A DNA stretch of 64,000 nt from Lysobacter sp036697405 (GCF_036697405.1 NZ_JBAHWA010000008.1:134169-198168); one strand, 5' to 3'. Positions 1-8,377 are shown, numbered from the stretch's first letter. Translations and numbers: made by a program. Notes: generated by a model from the letters alone, not told the origin.

Positions 1-654
1 GCCGTCCTCTTGCTCGCCCCCGCCCTGGCCGCGGCCCAGGACGGCCGCGCCGCCAAGCCCGGCTATCAGGAGCAGGTCGCGCTGCGCAACTTCACCACCT
101 CGCTGATGCGCGAGTCCATCGTCGCCGAGTGCCGGGCCAGGAACTACGCCGGCATCGACCGCCTGGAGGCCGCCTATGCGGAATGGCGCAAGCCGCGCGA
201 GGTGTCCATCGCCACCGGCCAGGTCGCCGCGCTGAGCCGCTATCCGGACCTGGGCGGCAATGCGGCCGCGCAGCGCAGCAACTTCCGCCAGCAGTTCGAC
301 AAGAGCTTGAAGCCGGGCATCGTGGCCGACCCCGGCCAGGCCTGTTCGGCCGCGCTGTCGACCTTCGCCAGCGGCCTGCCGGTCCCGTTCAGCGGCGACA
401 CCCGCACTTCGCAGGAGCTGCGCTTCGACATCTACAAGCAGGCCATCGTCGCCGGCAGCGCCGCCAACGGCTGCGCGGACTTCGACGCCATCGAAGGCAG
501 CGTGCTGGAAAGCTCCAAGACCGATACCGGCGCCACCGAGCGCTGGCTGCTCAAGGGCTGCGGCCAGGAGGTCGCGCTGACGGTGAAGCACCAGCCCGCC
601 GCGAACGGCGGTTCGGACTTCACCATCGCCGTGACGCCCGCGACCGGGCCCTGA
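1..654 (+). CDS. Secreted protein of unknown function, 5' end outside the window
   Basis: The frame is open from the first base, and its first residues (AVLLLAPALAAAQ) are the hydrophobic end and cleavage region of a signal peptide. The true start therefore lies upstream of the window; the TTG at base 10 is inside the signal peptide and is not credible as a start. The mature part is about 200 residues, mostly helical in its first half, with four cysteines (in ECRA, QACSA, NGCAD and KGCGQ) that could form two disulfides in the periplasm. The C-terminal part (ERWLLKGCGQEVALTV) looks like a small beta domain. I recognise no family. It is followed by hemF in the same direction, but a promoter lies between them. 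Confidence 0.75.
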   Translation, partial: AVLLLAPALAAAQDGRAAKPGYQEQVALRNFTTSLMRESIVAECRARNYAGIDRLEAAYAEWRKPREVSIATGQVAALSRYPDLGGNAAAQRSNFRQQFDKSLKPGIVADPGQACSAALSTFASGLPVPFSGDTRTSQELRFDIYKQAIVAGSAANGCADFDAIEGSVLESSKTDTGATERWLLKGCGQEVALTVKHQPAANGGSDFTIAVTPATGP

Positions 655-703
655 GGCCTGCCGCCGCGTATCGGCGGCGCCCTGGCAGGCGCGCGCGGCC
701 CGG

Positions 704-709
704 TAGAAT
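704..709 (+). promoter_or_regulatory. Predicted -10 box (TAGAAT) of hemF, leaderless
   Basis: TAGAAT ends seven bases before the hemF ATG, so transcription should begin at or next to the start codon. No Shine-Dalgarno sequence is present, which fits a leaderless mRNA. A CTGGCA 16 bases upstream is a weak -35 candidate. Confidence 0.55.
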
Positions 710-716
710 GTGCGCC

Positions 717-1616
717 ATGAACGATTTCGACCGCGTACGCGACTATCTCACCGGCCTGCAGGACCGCATCTGCGCCGCCATCGAACAGGCCGACGGCGGC
801 GCGCGCTTCGCCGAGGACATATGGCAGCGCGCCGAAGGCGGCGGCGGACGCACCCGCGTCCTGCGCGGCGGCCGGGTGTTCGAACAGGCCGGGATCGGCT
901 TCTCCGACGTCTCCGGCACCCAGCTGCCGCCGTCGGCGAGCGCGGCGCGGCCGGAGCTGGCGGGCGCGTCCTGGCGCGCGGTCGGGGTGTCGCTGGTGTT
1001 TCATCCGCACAACCCCTATCTGCCCACCACCCACGCCAACGTGCGCCACTTCCGCGCGATGCGCGAGGGCGAGACCGTGGCCTGGTGGTTCGGCGGCGGC
1101 TTCGATCTGACCCCGTTCTATCCCTTCGACGAAGACGTGCTTCACTGGCACCGCACCGCGCGCGCGCTGTGCGAGCCCTACGGCGGCGAGCAGCGCTACG
1201 CCGCGCACAAGCGCTGGTGCGACGACTATTTCTTCCTCAAGCACCGCAACGAGACCCGCGGCGTCGGCGGCTTGTTCTTCGACGATCTGCACGAGGACTT
1301 CGAGCGCGATTTCGCCTATCAGCGCGCGGTCGGCGACGGCTTCCTCGAGGCCTACCTGCCGCTGGTCGAGCGCCGCCGCGACACGCCCTACGGCGAGCGC
1401 GAGCGCCAGTTCCAGCTCTACCGGCGCGGGCGCTACGTCGAGTTCAACCTGGTCCTGGACCGCGGCACCCTGTTCGGCCTGCAATCGGGCGGTCGCACCG
1501 AGTCGATCCTGATGAGCCTGCCGCCGCTGGCGCGCTGGGAATACGGCTACACACCCGAAGCCGGCAGCGAAGAAGCCAGACTGGCCGAGTACCTGGTGCC
1601 GCGCGACTGGCTTTGA
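717..1616 (+). CDS. hemF: Oxygen-dependent coproporphyrinogen III oxidase
   Basis: HemF carries out the oxidative decarboxylation of two propionates of coproporphyrinogen III to vinyls, giving protoporphyrinogen IX, in the cytosol with O2. The 299-residue product has the normal family length. Family stretches are easy to see: THANVRHFRAMREGE, then AWWFGGGFDLTPFYPFDED, then KHRNETRGVGGLFFDD, and near the end GRYVEFNLVLDRGTLFGLQ and ESILMSLPPLARWEYGY. The ATG chosen (MNDFDRVRDYL) gives the usual N-terminus; another ATG three codons earlier is possible but lies too close to the -10 box. The gene stands alone and converges on the DUF421 gene. A second heme gene, hemB, lies 48 kb away in this window. 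Confidence 0.97.
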   Translation: MNDFDRVRDYLTGLQDRICAAIEQADGGARFAEDIWQRAEGGGGRTRVLRGGRVFEQAGIGFSDVSGTQLPPSASAARPELAGASWRAVGVSLVFHPHNPYLPTTHANVRHFRAMREGETVAWWFGGGFDLTPFYPFDEDVLHWHRTARALCEPYGGEQRYAAHKRWCDDYFFLKHRNETRGVGGLFFDDLHEDFERDFAYQRAVGDGFLEAYLPLVERRRDTPYGERERQFQLYRRGRYVEFNLVLDRGTLFGLQSGGRTESILMSLPPLARWEYGYTPEAGSEEARLAEYLVPRDWL

Positions 1617-1633
1617 AGCAGCAGCGAGTAGCA

Positions 1634-1690
1634 GAGTGAGGAGTGAGGAGTGAGCGAAAGCCGCTCTTACTCACTACTCACTTCTCACTC
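1634..1690. terminator. Large imperfect hairpin made of GAGTGAG repeats between convergent genes
   Basis: Three copies of GAGTGAG(N)A form the left arm, and their complement forms the right arm: a 21-bp stem with two mismatches and a 15-base loop. It starts 17 bases after the hemF stop and overlaps the last codon of the facing DUF421 gene. There is no T-run, so it is a bidirectional stop or mRNA-end structure rather than a classical intrinsic terminator. Confidence 0.55.
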
Positions 1691-2183
1691 ACCGCAGGGG
1701 AGCGTGCCCCTTCTCGCGGCTGAGGATGGTGATGTGGCCGTTGGTCTCCAGCATCGCCAGGCCGATCTCGTCGACCTCGGCGCAGTCGTTCTCGCGCATG
1801 GCCTTATGGAAATCGGCGCGGCTGACCAGCTCGCGCCGCAGCACCTCGCGATAGACGTGGCCGTCGCGCGCCAGCACCACCGGCACGCCTTCCAGCGCGC
1901 GCTCGGCGCGGTCGCTGCGCGAGGCCACGTAGCCCACGCCCCAGTTCAACAGCATCAGGGTCGCGGCCAGGATCAGGCCGCCGCCGACGCTGGTGTCGGT
2001 GCCCAGCAGGGCGTTCTGCACCGCGTTGCCCAACAGTACGATCAGCAGCATGTCGAACGAGGTGAACTGCCCCATCGTGCGCTTGCCCGAGGCGCGGATC
2101 ATCAACAACAGCACGAAGTACACGACGCAGGCGCGCAGCACGTAATGCCACCACGGCATCGACAGATCGAAGGCGTCGGACAT
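1689..2183 (-). CDS. DUF421 (YetF-like) membrane protein
   Basis: Small inner-membrane protein of 164 residues. The N-terminal half has two to three hydrophobic helices (WWHYVLRACVVYFVLLLMI, then LLIVLLGNAVQNALLG, then LILAATLMLLNWGVGYVAS). The second half is the cytosolic DUF421 domain, with VPVVLARDGHVYREVLRRELVS and the family's conserved region around DEIGLAMLETNGHITIL. Between the helices is the signature RASGKRTMGQFTSFDML. The biochemical role of the family is not settled. The start is the ATG preceded by an AGGAG eight bases upstream; longer upstream readings are out-of-family sequence. It lies downstream of the sX13-like RNA, in the same direction, and is probably transcribed on its own. 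Confidence 0.88.
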   Translation of the reverse strand: MSDAFDLSMPWWHYVLRACVVYFVLLLMIRASGKRTMGQFTSFDMLLIVLLGNAVQNALLGTDTSVGGGLILAATLMLLNWGVGYVASRSDRAERALEGVPVVLARDGHVYREVLRRELVSRADFHKAMRENDCAEVDEIGLAMLETNGHITILSREKGHAPLR

Positions 2184-2340
2184 GCAAGCACTCCTGCTGG
2201 GCGGTGGTGGCGTTAGCGGGGATTGTGGCCGAGCGGCACGCGCCGCGCGTATGGGCCACGAGCGGGCCGGTGTCGCCAAGAAGCAGGAAGGGTGCCTGCC
2301 GCCATCCGGAATGCGGCCGCGGCGGTTTTGGCGACACAAA

Positions 2341-2376
2341 TAAAAAGCCCCGCAGGCAGGGGGGGCCGGCGGGGCT
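2341..2376 (-). terminator. Intrinsic terminator of the sX13-like RNA
   Basis: Read on the minus strand, AGCCCCGC and GCGGGGCT form a perfect 8-bp stem followed by a run of five Ts. It would also end any read-through from polA. Confidence 0.85.
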
Positions 2377-2461
2377 GGTGGAGCGGGGCCTGGGGAGGGG
2401 CCTTCGCTCCGGGATCACTCCAGGGGAGGGAGAGATCAGCGACAGACGTTGCATCTGTCGC
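2341..2461 (-). ncRNA. sX13-like small regulatory RNA downstream of polA
   Basis: The 240 bases between polA and the DUF421 gene contain, on the minus strand, three consecutive stem-loops ending in an intrinsic terminator. The first (2413-2437) pairs GATC/GATC and CTCC/GGAG around the loop CUCCCCU. The second (2380-2410) pairs GGAGCG/CGCTCC and GGCC/GGCC around CCUCCCCA. The third is the terminator hairpin, with a C-rich loop. From memory of the literature, Xanthomonas sX13 is a roughly 115-nt RNA encoded next to polA whose loops carry C-rich motifs that pair with G-rich mRNA leaders; position, size and loops all match here. A perfect 8-bp stem (2439-2461) lies at the 5' end and may be promoter-proximal rather than transcribed. 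A TATAGG at 2464-2469 is a possible -10 box. The exact 5' end is not determined. Confidence 0.75.
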
Positions 2462-2575
2462 GACCTATATGACCACCTGGCACATGGATAGTTCGTGAAG
2501 ATCGAAGTTAATAATTTGTTGGATTCAGGACCGATTCATTCTGCCAAACCCAGCAACGACGGGCTTTCCCGATTA

Positions 2576-5344
2576 TTAATGCGCTTCGTCCCAATTATCG
2601 CCGACCCCGCTGTCGACGACGAGCGGCACCCTCAGCTCGGCCGCCGCGGACATCATCCCCCCGGCCTGGGCGATCAGGGTGTCGACGAAGCCGGCCTGGG
2701 TCTCGAACACCAGTTCGTCGTGCACCTGCAGGATCATCCGGGCCTGGCCGCCCTGCCCGGCCAGCCAGGCGTCGATGGCGATCATGGCGCGCTTGATGAT
2801 GTCGGCCGCGGTGCCCTGCATCGGCGCGTTGATCGCGGCGCGCTCGGCGCCCGCGCGCAGGCCCTGGTTGGAGGCCTTGATGTTCTCCAGGTACAGACGG
2901 CGCCCGAACACGGTCTCGACGTAGCCGCGCTCGCGCGCTTCCTGGCGGGTGCGCTCCATGAAGTCGCGCACGCCCGGGTAGCGGCTGAAGTACAGGGCGA
3001 TGTAGTCCTGGGCCTCGCCGCGGCCAATGCCGAGCTGGCGCGCCAGGCCGAAGGCGCTCATGCCGTACATGAGGCCGAAGTTGATCGCCTTGGCGGCGCG
3101 GCGCTCGTTGCCGCTGACCTCGTCCATGGGCTTGCCGAACACCTCCGCCGCGGTCGCGCGGTGGATGTCGGCACCTGAGGCGAACGCGCGCAGCAGGCCT
3201 TCGTCCTCGGACAGGTGGGCCATGATGCGCAGTTCGATCTGCGAATAGTCGCAAGCGACCAGCTTGCAGCCTTGCGGGGCGACGAAGGCGCGGCGGATGC
3301 GGCGGCCGTCCTCGGTGCGGATCGGAATGTTCTGCAGGTTGGGGTCGCTGGACGCCAGCCGCCCGGTGGCCGCGCCGGCCTGGTGGTAGCTGGTGTGGAC
3401 GCGGCCGGTGTCGGGATTGACGATCTCCGACAGCTTGTCGGTGTAGGTGCTGCGCAGCTTCGCCAGGCCGCGGTACTCCAGGATGATGCGCGGCAGCTCG
3501 TGCTGGTCGGCGATCGCCTCCAGCGCCTCTTCGTTGGTGCTGGGCTGGCCGGTGGGCGTCTTGATCAACGCCGGCAGCTTGAGCTCGTCGAACAGCAGGG
3601 CCTGCAACTGCTTGGGCGAATCCAGGTTGAAGGTGCGCCCGGCCAGCTCGGTGGCTTTCTGCTGGGCGGCGAGCATGCGCTTGCCCAGGTCCTGCGATTG
3701 CCGGCGCAACTCGTCGGCGTCGATCATCACGCCGTTGGCCTCGATGCGCTCCAGCACCGGCACCAGCGGGATCTCGATCTCGCGGTAGACGCGCTCCAGC
3801 GCGGGCTCGGCCGCCAGCCGGGCGCCCAACACGCGGTGCAGGCGCAGGGTCACGTCGGCGTCCTCGGCGGCGTAGCGGGTGGCGTCGTCCAGCGCGACCT
3901 GCGAGAACGAGATCGCCTTGGCGCCCTTGCCGGTCACGTCGGCGTACTTGACGGTGTCGTAGCCCAGATAGCGCTTGGCCAGCGAATCCATGTCGTGGCG
4001 GCTGGCGGTGGCGTTGTAGACGAAGCTCTCCAGCATGGTGTCGTCGGCATAGCCGGCGACGTCGATGCCGTGGCGGCGCAGCACGTGCAGGTCGTACTTG
4101 CCGTGCTGGCCGAGTTTGCGCCGGGCCGGGTCGGCGAACACCGGGCGCAGCGCGTCGCGCACCGCATCCAGCGCCAGCTGCGCGGGCACGCCCGGGTAAT
4201 CGTGACCGACCGGGACGTACCAGGCGCGGCCGGGCTCGATCGCGAAGCTCAGGCCGACCAGGCGCGCGCGCATCGGGTCCAGCGAATCGGTCTCGCAATC
4301 GAAGGCGAATTCGCCGGCGCCGCGCAGCGCGGCGACCAGGGCCTCGAGCTGGGCCGGCTCGACGACGGTCTCGTACTCGCCCTTGACCGCGAGCGCGGCG
4401 TCGGGCGCTTCCGCGGACGCGGACGAGCGCGCATGCCCGGCCGCGGTCGCGCGCAGGCCGGCACGGTCGGCGGCGAGTTCGTTCTCGGCGCTGCCGGCGC
4501 CGCCTTCCAGCTCGCGCAGGGCCTGCTTGAAGCCGTAACGCGCGTACAGCCGGCGCAGGTCCTCGGCGTGGCGCTCGCGCAGCGCCAGTTCGGCCGGGCC
4601 GCGCTCCAGGCTCACGTCGGTCTTGATCGTCGCCAGCTGGCGGTTCAGCGGCAGGCGCGGCAGCGCGGTGCGCAGGTTCTCGCCGATCTTGCCCTTGATC
4701 TGGTCGGCGTGCGCGATCACCCCGTCCAGGCTGTCGTACTCGGCCAGCCACTTGGCCGCGGTCTTGGGGCCGCACTTCTCGACGCCGGGGATGTTGTCGA
4801 CGCTGTCGCCCATCAGCGACAGCAGGTCGATCACCTGGTTGGGGCGCACGCCGAACTTGGCGATCACGCTGTCGTCGGAATCCATGCGGCTGCCGGTCAT
4901 GGTGTTGACCAGGGCCACGCCCGGGCGCACCAGCTGGGCGAAGTCCTTGTCGCCGGTGGAGATGGTGACGTCGATGCCGTCGCCGGCGGCGCGCAGCGCC
5001 AGGGTGCCGATCACGTCGTCGGCCTCGACGCCGTCGATGCGCAGGATCGGAATGCCCAGGGCCTCGACGATCTCGCACATCGGCAGCACCTGCGCGCGCA
5101 GGTCCTCGGGCATCGGCGGGCGATTGGCCTTGTACTGCGGGTCCAGATCGTCGCGGAAGGTCTTGCCGGGCGCGTCGACCACGAAGGCCACGTAGTCCGG
5201 GCGTTCGTTCAAGGTCGCGCGCAGCATGTTGACCACGCCGAACAGGGCGCCGGTGGGTTCGCCGGCGTCGTTGCTCAGCGGCGGCAAGGCATGGAAGGCG
5301 CGGTAGAGATAGCTGGAGCCATCGATCAGGACGAGTCTTTTCAT
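2576..5344 (-). CDS. polA: DNA polymerase I
   Basis: Replication and repair polymerase that removes RNA primers and fills gaps. The 922-residue product (E. coli 928) has all three domains. The 5' nuclease (about 1-290) begins LVLIDGSSYLYRAFHA and contains GVEADDVIGTLA and STGDKDFAQLV. The 3'-5' exonuclease (about 330-530) keeps the metal ligands D349 and E351 in FDCETDSLD, so proofreading should be active. The polymerase domain has motif A DYSQIELR (D699), motif B RRAAKAINFGLMYGMSAFG and motif C QVHDELVFE (H875, D876). The start MKRLVLIDG is the family start; a longer upstream reading is not homologous. Transcription appears leaderless. The sX13-like RNA lies just downstream, and a DUF2782 gene is divergent upstream, as in other gamma-proteobacteria. 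Confidence 0.98.
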   Translation of the reverse strand: MKRLVLIDGSSYLYRAFHALPPLSNDAGEPTGALFGVVNMLRATLNERPDYVAFVVDAPGKTFRDDLDPQYKANRPPMPEDLRAQVLPMCEIVEALGIPILRIDGVEADDVIGTLALRAAGDGIDVTISTGDKDFAQLVRPGVALVNTMTGSRMDSDDSVIAKFGVRPNQVIDLLSLMGDSVDNIPGVEKCGPKTAAKWLAEYDSLDGVIAHADQIKGKIGENLRTALPRLPLNRQLATIKTDVSLERGPAELALRERHAEDLRRLYARYGFKQALRELEGGAGSAENELAADRAGLRATAAGHARSSASAEAPDAALAVKGEYETVVEPAQLEALVAALRGAGEFAFDCETDSLDPMRARLVGLSFAIEPGRAWYVPVGHDYPGVPAQLALDAVRDALRPVFADPARRKLGQHGKYDLHVLRRHGIDVAGYADDTMLESFVYNATASRHDMDSLAKRYLGYDTVKYADVTGKGAKAISFSQVALDDATRYAAEDADVTLRLHRVLGARLAAEPALERVYREIEIPLVPVLERIEANGVMIDADELRRQSQDLGKRMLAAQQKATELAGRTFNLDSPKQLQALLFDELKLPALIKTPTGQPSTNEEALEAIADQHELPRIILEYRGLAKLRSTYTDKLSEIVNPDTGRVHTSYHQAGAATGRLASSDPNLQNIPIRTEDGRRIRRAFVAPQGCKLVACDYSQIELRIMAHLSEDEGLLRAFASGADIHRATAAEVFGKPMDEVSGNERRAAKAINFGLMYGMSAFGLARQLGIGRGEAQDYIALYFSRYPGVRDFMERTRQEARERGYVETVFGRRLYLENIKASNQGLRAGAERAAINAPMQGTAADIIKRAMIAIDAWLAGQGGQARMILQVHDELVFETQAGFVDTLIAQAGGMMSAAAELRVPLVVDSGVGDNWDEAH

Positions 5345-5351
5345 GCGGGCG

Positions 5352-5357
5352 ATTCTA
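5352..5357 (-). promoter_or_regulatory. Predicted -10 box (TAGAAT) of polA, leaderless
   Basis: On the minus strand TAGAAT ends seven bases before the polA ATG, with no Shine-Dalgarno sequence between them. This is the same arrangement as at hemF, hemB, uvrD, xthA and the aldehyde dehydrogenase gene in this window. Confidence 0.55.
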
Positions 5358-5474
5358 CGCCCGCCGGTCGCGCCTGCCGCGAATGCTGAGGCTGACGTCG
5401 GAAAGGAGCGCGGAAATCCTCGTTTCGTGGCGATCCGGATTGCATCCCACAACCCCGCCTTCCTCCGGAAGGCC

Positions 5475-5495
5475 GCCCCCTTAACGTAAGGGGGC
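5475..5495. other. 9-bp hairpin between divergent polA and the DUF2782 gene
   Basis: GCCCCCTTA and TAAGGGGGC pair perfectly around the loop ACG. It lies 130 bases upstream of polA and 77 bases upstream of the lipoprotein gene. The TCTTGTT that follows on the plus strand is too broken to call a terminator; it may be an operator or attenuator. The function is unknown. Confidence 0.4.
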
Positions 5496-5572
5496 TCTTG
5501 TTCCGCTGCTTCGATGCGGCCGCTTCACGGGCCCCGGGGGTATGCTGACGGCCTGGATTCCGGAGAACCGCC

Positions 5573-5872
5573 ATGCGCACCCTCACCGCATCGCTCGCCC
5601 TGTTGCTGCTCGCTCCCCTGGCCGGCTGCGCCACGATGGGCGGCGGCGACCCCACCGCAGACCTGAGCAATCCCGAGGTCACCCGCCGCGCCACCCAGGA
5701 CGGCGACAGCGTCGAAGAATACCGCGTCGCCGGCCAGCTGCGCGTGGTCAAGATCACGCCGTTGCGCGGGCCGGTCTACTACCTGGTCGACAGCGACGGC
5801 GACGGTACCCTGGACAGCAGCAAGGGCGAAGGCCCGATCTCGCCGGTGCAGTACAAGCTCTTCAGCTGGTAA
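5573..5872 (+). CDS. DUF2782 lipoprotein
   Basis: 99-residue exported lipoprotein. A short signal peptide ends in the lipobox LAGC (Cys19), so it should be lipidated and anchored in the envelope. The mature part carries the DUF2782 consensus: a GDSVEEYRVAGQLRVVKITP strand pair, then GPVYYLVDSDGDGTLD, where the DSDGDGTLD loop resembles a calcium-binding site. Members usually sit beside polA in gamma-proteobacteria, as here, and their role is unknown. CGGAGAA, ending five bases before the ATG, is a good ribosome site. A TATGCT about 30 bases upstream could be the -10 box. The GNAT gene follows after 14 bases and is probably co-transcribed. Confidence 0.88.
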   Translation: MRTLTASLALLLLAPLAGCATMGGGDPTADLSNPEVTRRATQDGDSVEEYRVAGQLRVVKITPLRGPVYYLVDSDGDGTLDSSKGEGPISPVQYKLFSW

Positions 5873-5886
5873 GGACCGACGCGCCC

Positions 5887-6324
5887 ATGTCCGAACACAC
5901 GATCCGCGTCCTGCGCGGCGAAGACGAGTTGCGCGCGGTCTGGCCGCTGGTGTCGCAGCTGCGGCCCGAATTCGACGAGGAGCGTTTCCTCGCCCAGATC
6001 CAGCGCCAGATCGCCCAGGGTTGCCGGGTCAGCGTGCTGTTCGACGCCGGCGGCACGCCGCGCGCGTTCGCGTGCTGGCGGGTGATGGAGATGCTCGCGG
6101 TCGGCCTGCACGTCTACGTCGACGATCTGGTCACCGACCAGACCGTGCGCAGCCGCGGCCATGGCAAGGCCATGCTGGATTGGCTCAAGGCCGAGGCCCG
6201 GCGCCTGGGCTGCGCGCGCCTGCAGCTGGATTCGGGCACCCAGCGCCGCGACGCGCATGCCTTCTATCTGCGCGAAGGGCTGCGCATCGAGGCTTTCCAT
6301 TTCGGGATCGCGCTGGGCGAATAG
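5887..6324 (+). CDS. GNAT family N-acetyltransferase
   Basis: 145-residue protein with a complete GNAT fold. The acetyl-CoA binding motif A is visible as VDDLVTDQTVRSRGHGKAML, where RSRGHGK matches the R/Q-x-x-G-x-G/A pyrophosphate loop. It is followed by the typical LGCARLQLDSGTQRRDAHAFYLREGL, with the family's Y near the C-terminus. It should transfer an acetyl group from acetyl-CoA to an amine; the substrate cannot be told from sequence. It follows the DUF2782 lipoprotein gene closely and probably shares its transcript. The start ATG gives the expected N-terminal strand IRVLRGEDEL. Confidence 0.85.
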   Translation: MSEHTIRVLRGEDELRAVWPLVSQLRPEFDEERFLAQIQRQIAQGCRVSVLFDAGGTPRAFACWRVMEMLAVGLHVYVDDLVTDQTVRSRGHGKAMLDWLKAEARRLGCARLQLDSGTQRRDAHAFYLREGLRIEAFHFGIALGE

Positions 6325-6649
6325 TCCCGTCGCGATGCGACTCGTCGCGCGCGCGCATGCCGGCTCCGGCGCATCGATGCAGGGGCGCGCAAGCCCACCT
6401 GCTCAAGCCGATTGCAAGTTGGCTGCCGCCTTTCCGTGCCGGCGGCGCGGGTTCCGGCCGCGCCCGCGCGGGCCGCGTTGCCGTTCGTCGCGGTCTTGAT
6501 GCCGTTCTGGAATGGCGCGCACAAACGGCTTTGCCTCATCGGCCCTTTTGGCCCGGGCGCTTGCGTTAAACCTAGCGTGCCGGCGTGGAACCGGTCGCGC
6601 CGGTCCGGCCTAGAAGGCCGGTTCCGATGTCCAACATGGAGGTTTACCG
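6325..6649. other. Non-coding stretch upstream of the metzincin gene
   Basis: About 325 bases without a convincing gene on either strand. It holds a short hairpin (CGGCC TAGAA GGCCG, near 6606-6620) and the ribosome site ATGGAGG, ending six bases before the metzincin ATG. A promoter must lie here, but I see no clear -10/-35 pair. Confidence 0.5.
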
Positions 6650-8377
6650 ATGCTTAGTCTCAAGCCGCGCAGCTTGTCTGCGCTGATCGCCCTTGCGCTG
6701 ATCGCACCCGCCGCCAACGCGGCCCCGACCTGCCCAGCCAACGTCCTCGCCCAGCCGAAGACCAACCAGCTGTATGTGCTGTACCCCACCGTCGTCACGC
6801 CGTTCCCGTCCATCGGTCCGTCGACGTCGGCGGCGCCATTCAACGTCGCCGACCTGGACCCGGTCGTGGGCAGCACCACGACGCTGCGCAATCGCATCAG
6901 CGATTTCGTCATCGACGACTACTGCGAGTTCAACGTCAAGGTCAATCCGGTCACCACCCTGCCCAGCCCGACGGAACCGCGTTGGCAGATCGTGGCGGTC
7001 GGCTCCGACACCGCCGGCAGCCTGTTCGGCCAGGCCCAGGCCGTGGACACCAACGACGCCGATCCGCAGGACTACGCCCGGGTCTGGGCGAAATCGTTCA
7101 AGGACACCTACGGCGCGGCCGGGCAACCGCTCAACGGCATCGGCTCGACCCTGGAGCGCTGGTCCACCGCGATCGGCACCACGACCTCGCACGAAGCCGC
7201 GCACAACTACGGCGCCGCGCACGGCCACTCCGCGCCGCGACCGACCGAGGACGCGCAGAACTGGCACATCATGGCCACCGGTTCGACCGGCCTGACCGGC
7301 GAAATGCGGGCCTCGCGCAACCGCCACTTCAGCGACACCGAGTACGAGATCCTCGGCCACAACGTCGGCCTCAACACCAAGACCCTGCACAACTGGGACT
7401 TCGTCAATCCCAACAACACCAACGCCAACAAGATGCGCATCAAGCTGCTCAGCACCAGCAACAGCCTGAGCATCAACTGGTGGTACAACGGCTCGGAAAG
7501 CCCCTGGCAGAACCCGACGGTGAGCTACACCGGCGGCACCCAGAACTTCCAGGGCAACGTCTATTACGTGCACAACCTGGACTTCGCCACCGCCAAGCCC
7601 TGGAGCGGGCCGACCGCAGGCGTGGTGATGCCGGCCGCGCCCTTCCATACCGGCGCCAGCTTCGCCGGCGGCGCCAGCGTGATCGTGTTCGACGTGCAGC
7701 TGTTCAACGGCGCCACCCTGCTGCCGTTGGCGCCGCGCCTGGCCGGTTACGACGCCGGCGACATCGACTTCGCCACCGGCGCGTTCAATCTGAACTTCTT
7801 CAACACCAACCCCGCCGCCGGCGCGCTGGAGTTGTCGGAAGTGCAGATCTTCCGTTCGCCGCGCATGCTCGACATCTCGGCGATGATGCGCGACGGCCGC
7901 CCGGTCGACGTGCGCGGGCAGCCGGTGGAGTTCTTCTCCAGCAGCGTGATCCGCAAGCAGACCGTGGCCGATCGCCTGCAGGTGCCGCTGGGCAAGCTCA
8001 CCGATCCGCGCACCGTGGACATCGTCTACAAGCCCGAGGACTGCCCGCAGGGCGCCAAGGGCGCGTCCAGGCAGGGGCCGGGCGACCACGCCTCGGGCGA
8101 GATCCGCTACTGCCACAAGGGCAATGCGCTGAGCCTGTTCCCGAACACCTACACCTACCTGGTCGCGAACGTGATCGAACCCAATGCGACCTATTGGGAT
8201 CCGAGCCTGCGCAAGTTCGTGCAAGGACCTCAGCAGAACACCATCTACTACCAGGTGGGCGGCGTGGTGCCGGACCTCAACCGCAACGGCCAGGACGATC
8301 TGATCGATATCCGCACCGGCGTGTCCAAGGACGAGGACCGCAACGGCGTGCCGGACGAGGCCCGACCGGAGCAGTGA
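6650..8377 (+). CDS. Secreted metzincin-type zinc metalloprotease with C-terminal calcium-loop repeats
   Basis: 575-residue exported protease. The signal peptide ends ANA-AP. The active site is a full metzincin signature, HEAAHNYGAAH (zinc ligands H181, H185 and H191, general base E182), followed by the Met-turn at M208 in HIMATGS. Cys residues flank the mature N-terminus and the catalytic domain. The rest (about 230-535) is an uncharacterised beta-rich region. The last 40 residues hold two Asp-rich loops, PDLNRNGQDDLID and DEDRNGVPDEA, of the thrombospondin type 3/dockerin kind that bind calcium. I cannot place it in a named metzincin family. Exported proteases of this sort suit a predatory or bacteriolytic Lysobacter, but the target is unknown. 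It appears to be a single-gene unit with AUGGAGG as ribosome site. Confidence 0.85.
   Translation: MLSLKPRSLSALIALALIAPAANAAPTCPANVLAQPKTNQLYVLYPTVVTPFPSIGPSTSAAPFNVADLDPVVGSTTTLRNRISDFVIDDYCEFNVKVNPVTTLPSPTEPRWQIVAVGSDTAGSLFGQAQAVDTNDADPQDYARVWAKSFKDTYGAAGQPLNGIGSTLERWSTAIGTTTSHEAAHNYGAAHGHSAPRPTEDAQNWHIMATGSTGLTGEMRASRNRHFSDTEYEILGHNVGLNTKTLHNWDFVNPNNTNANKMRIKLLSTSNSLSINWWYNGSESPWQNPTVSYTGGTQNFQGNVYYVHNLDFATAKPWSGPTAGVVMPAAPFHTGASFAGGASVIVFDVQLFNGATLLPLAPRLAGYDAGDIDFATGAFNLNFFNTNPAAGALELSEVQIFRSPRMLDISAMMRDGRPVDVRGQPVEFFSSSVIRKQTVADRLQVPLGKLTDPRTVDIVYKPEDCPQGAKGASRQGPGDHASGEIRYCHKGNALSLFPNTYTYLVANVIEPNATYWDPSLRKFVQGPQQNTIYYQVGGVVPDLNRNGQDDLIDIRTGVSKDEDRNGVPDEARPEQ

Noticed and set aside
10..12. 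TTG as start of the first gene
   Set aside because: It lies in the middle of the hydrophobic signal peptide, and the frame is open to the first base of the window, so the gene is cut at its 5' end.
432..1484. A 350-codon open frame antisense to hemF
   Set aside because: The composition is low-complexity and there is no ribosome site. hemF on the plus strand is certain.
2204..2498. Two overlapping plus-strand open frames between the DUF421 gene and polA
   Set aside because: They run straight through the terminator hairpin of the sX13-like RNA, have no homology, and their codon third positions lack the bias of the real genes.
3215..5389. A 724-codon open frame antisense to polA
   Set aside because: It is a mirror of the polA codons caused by high GC at third positions. 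The translation is Ala/Gly/Arg/Val-rich with no domain, while polA on the other strand has every family motif.
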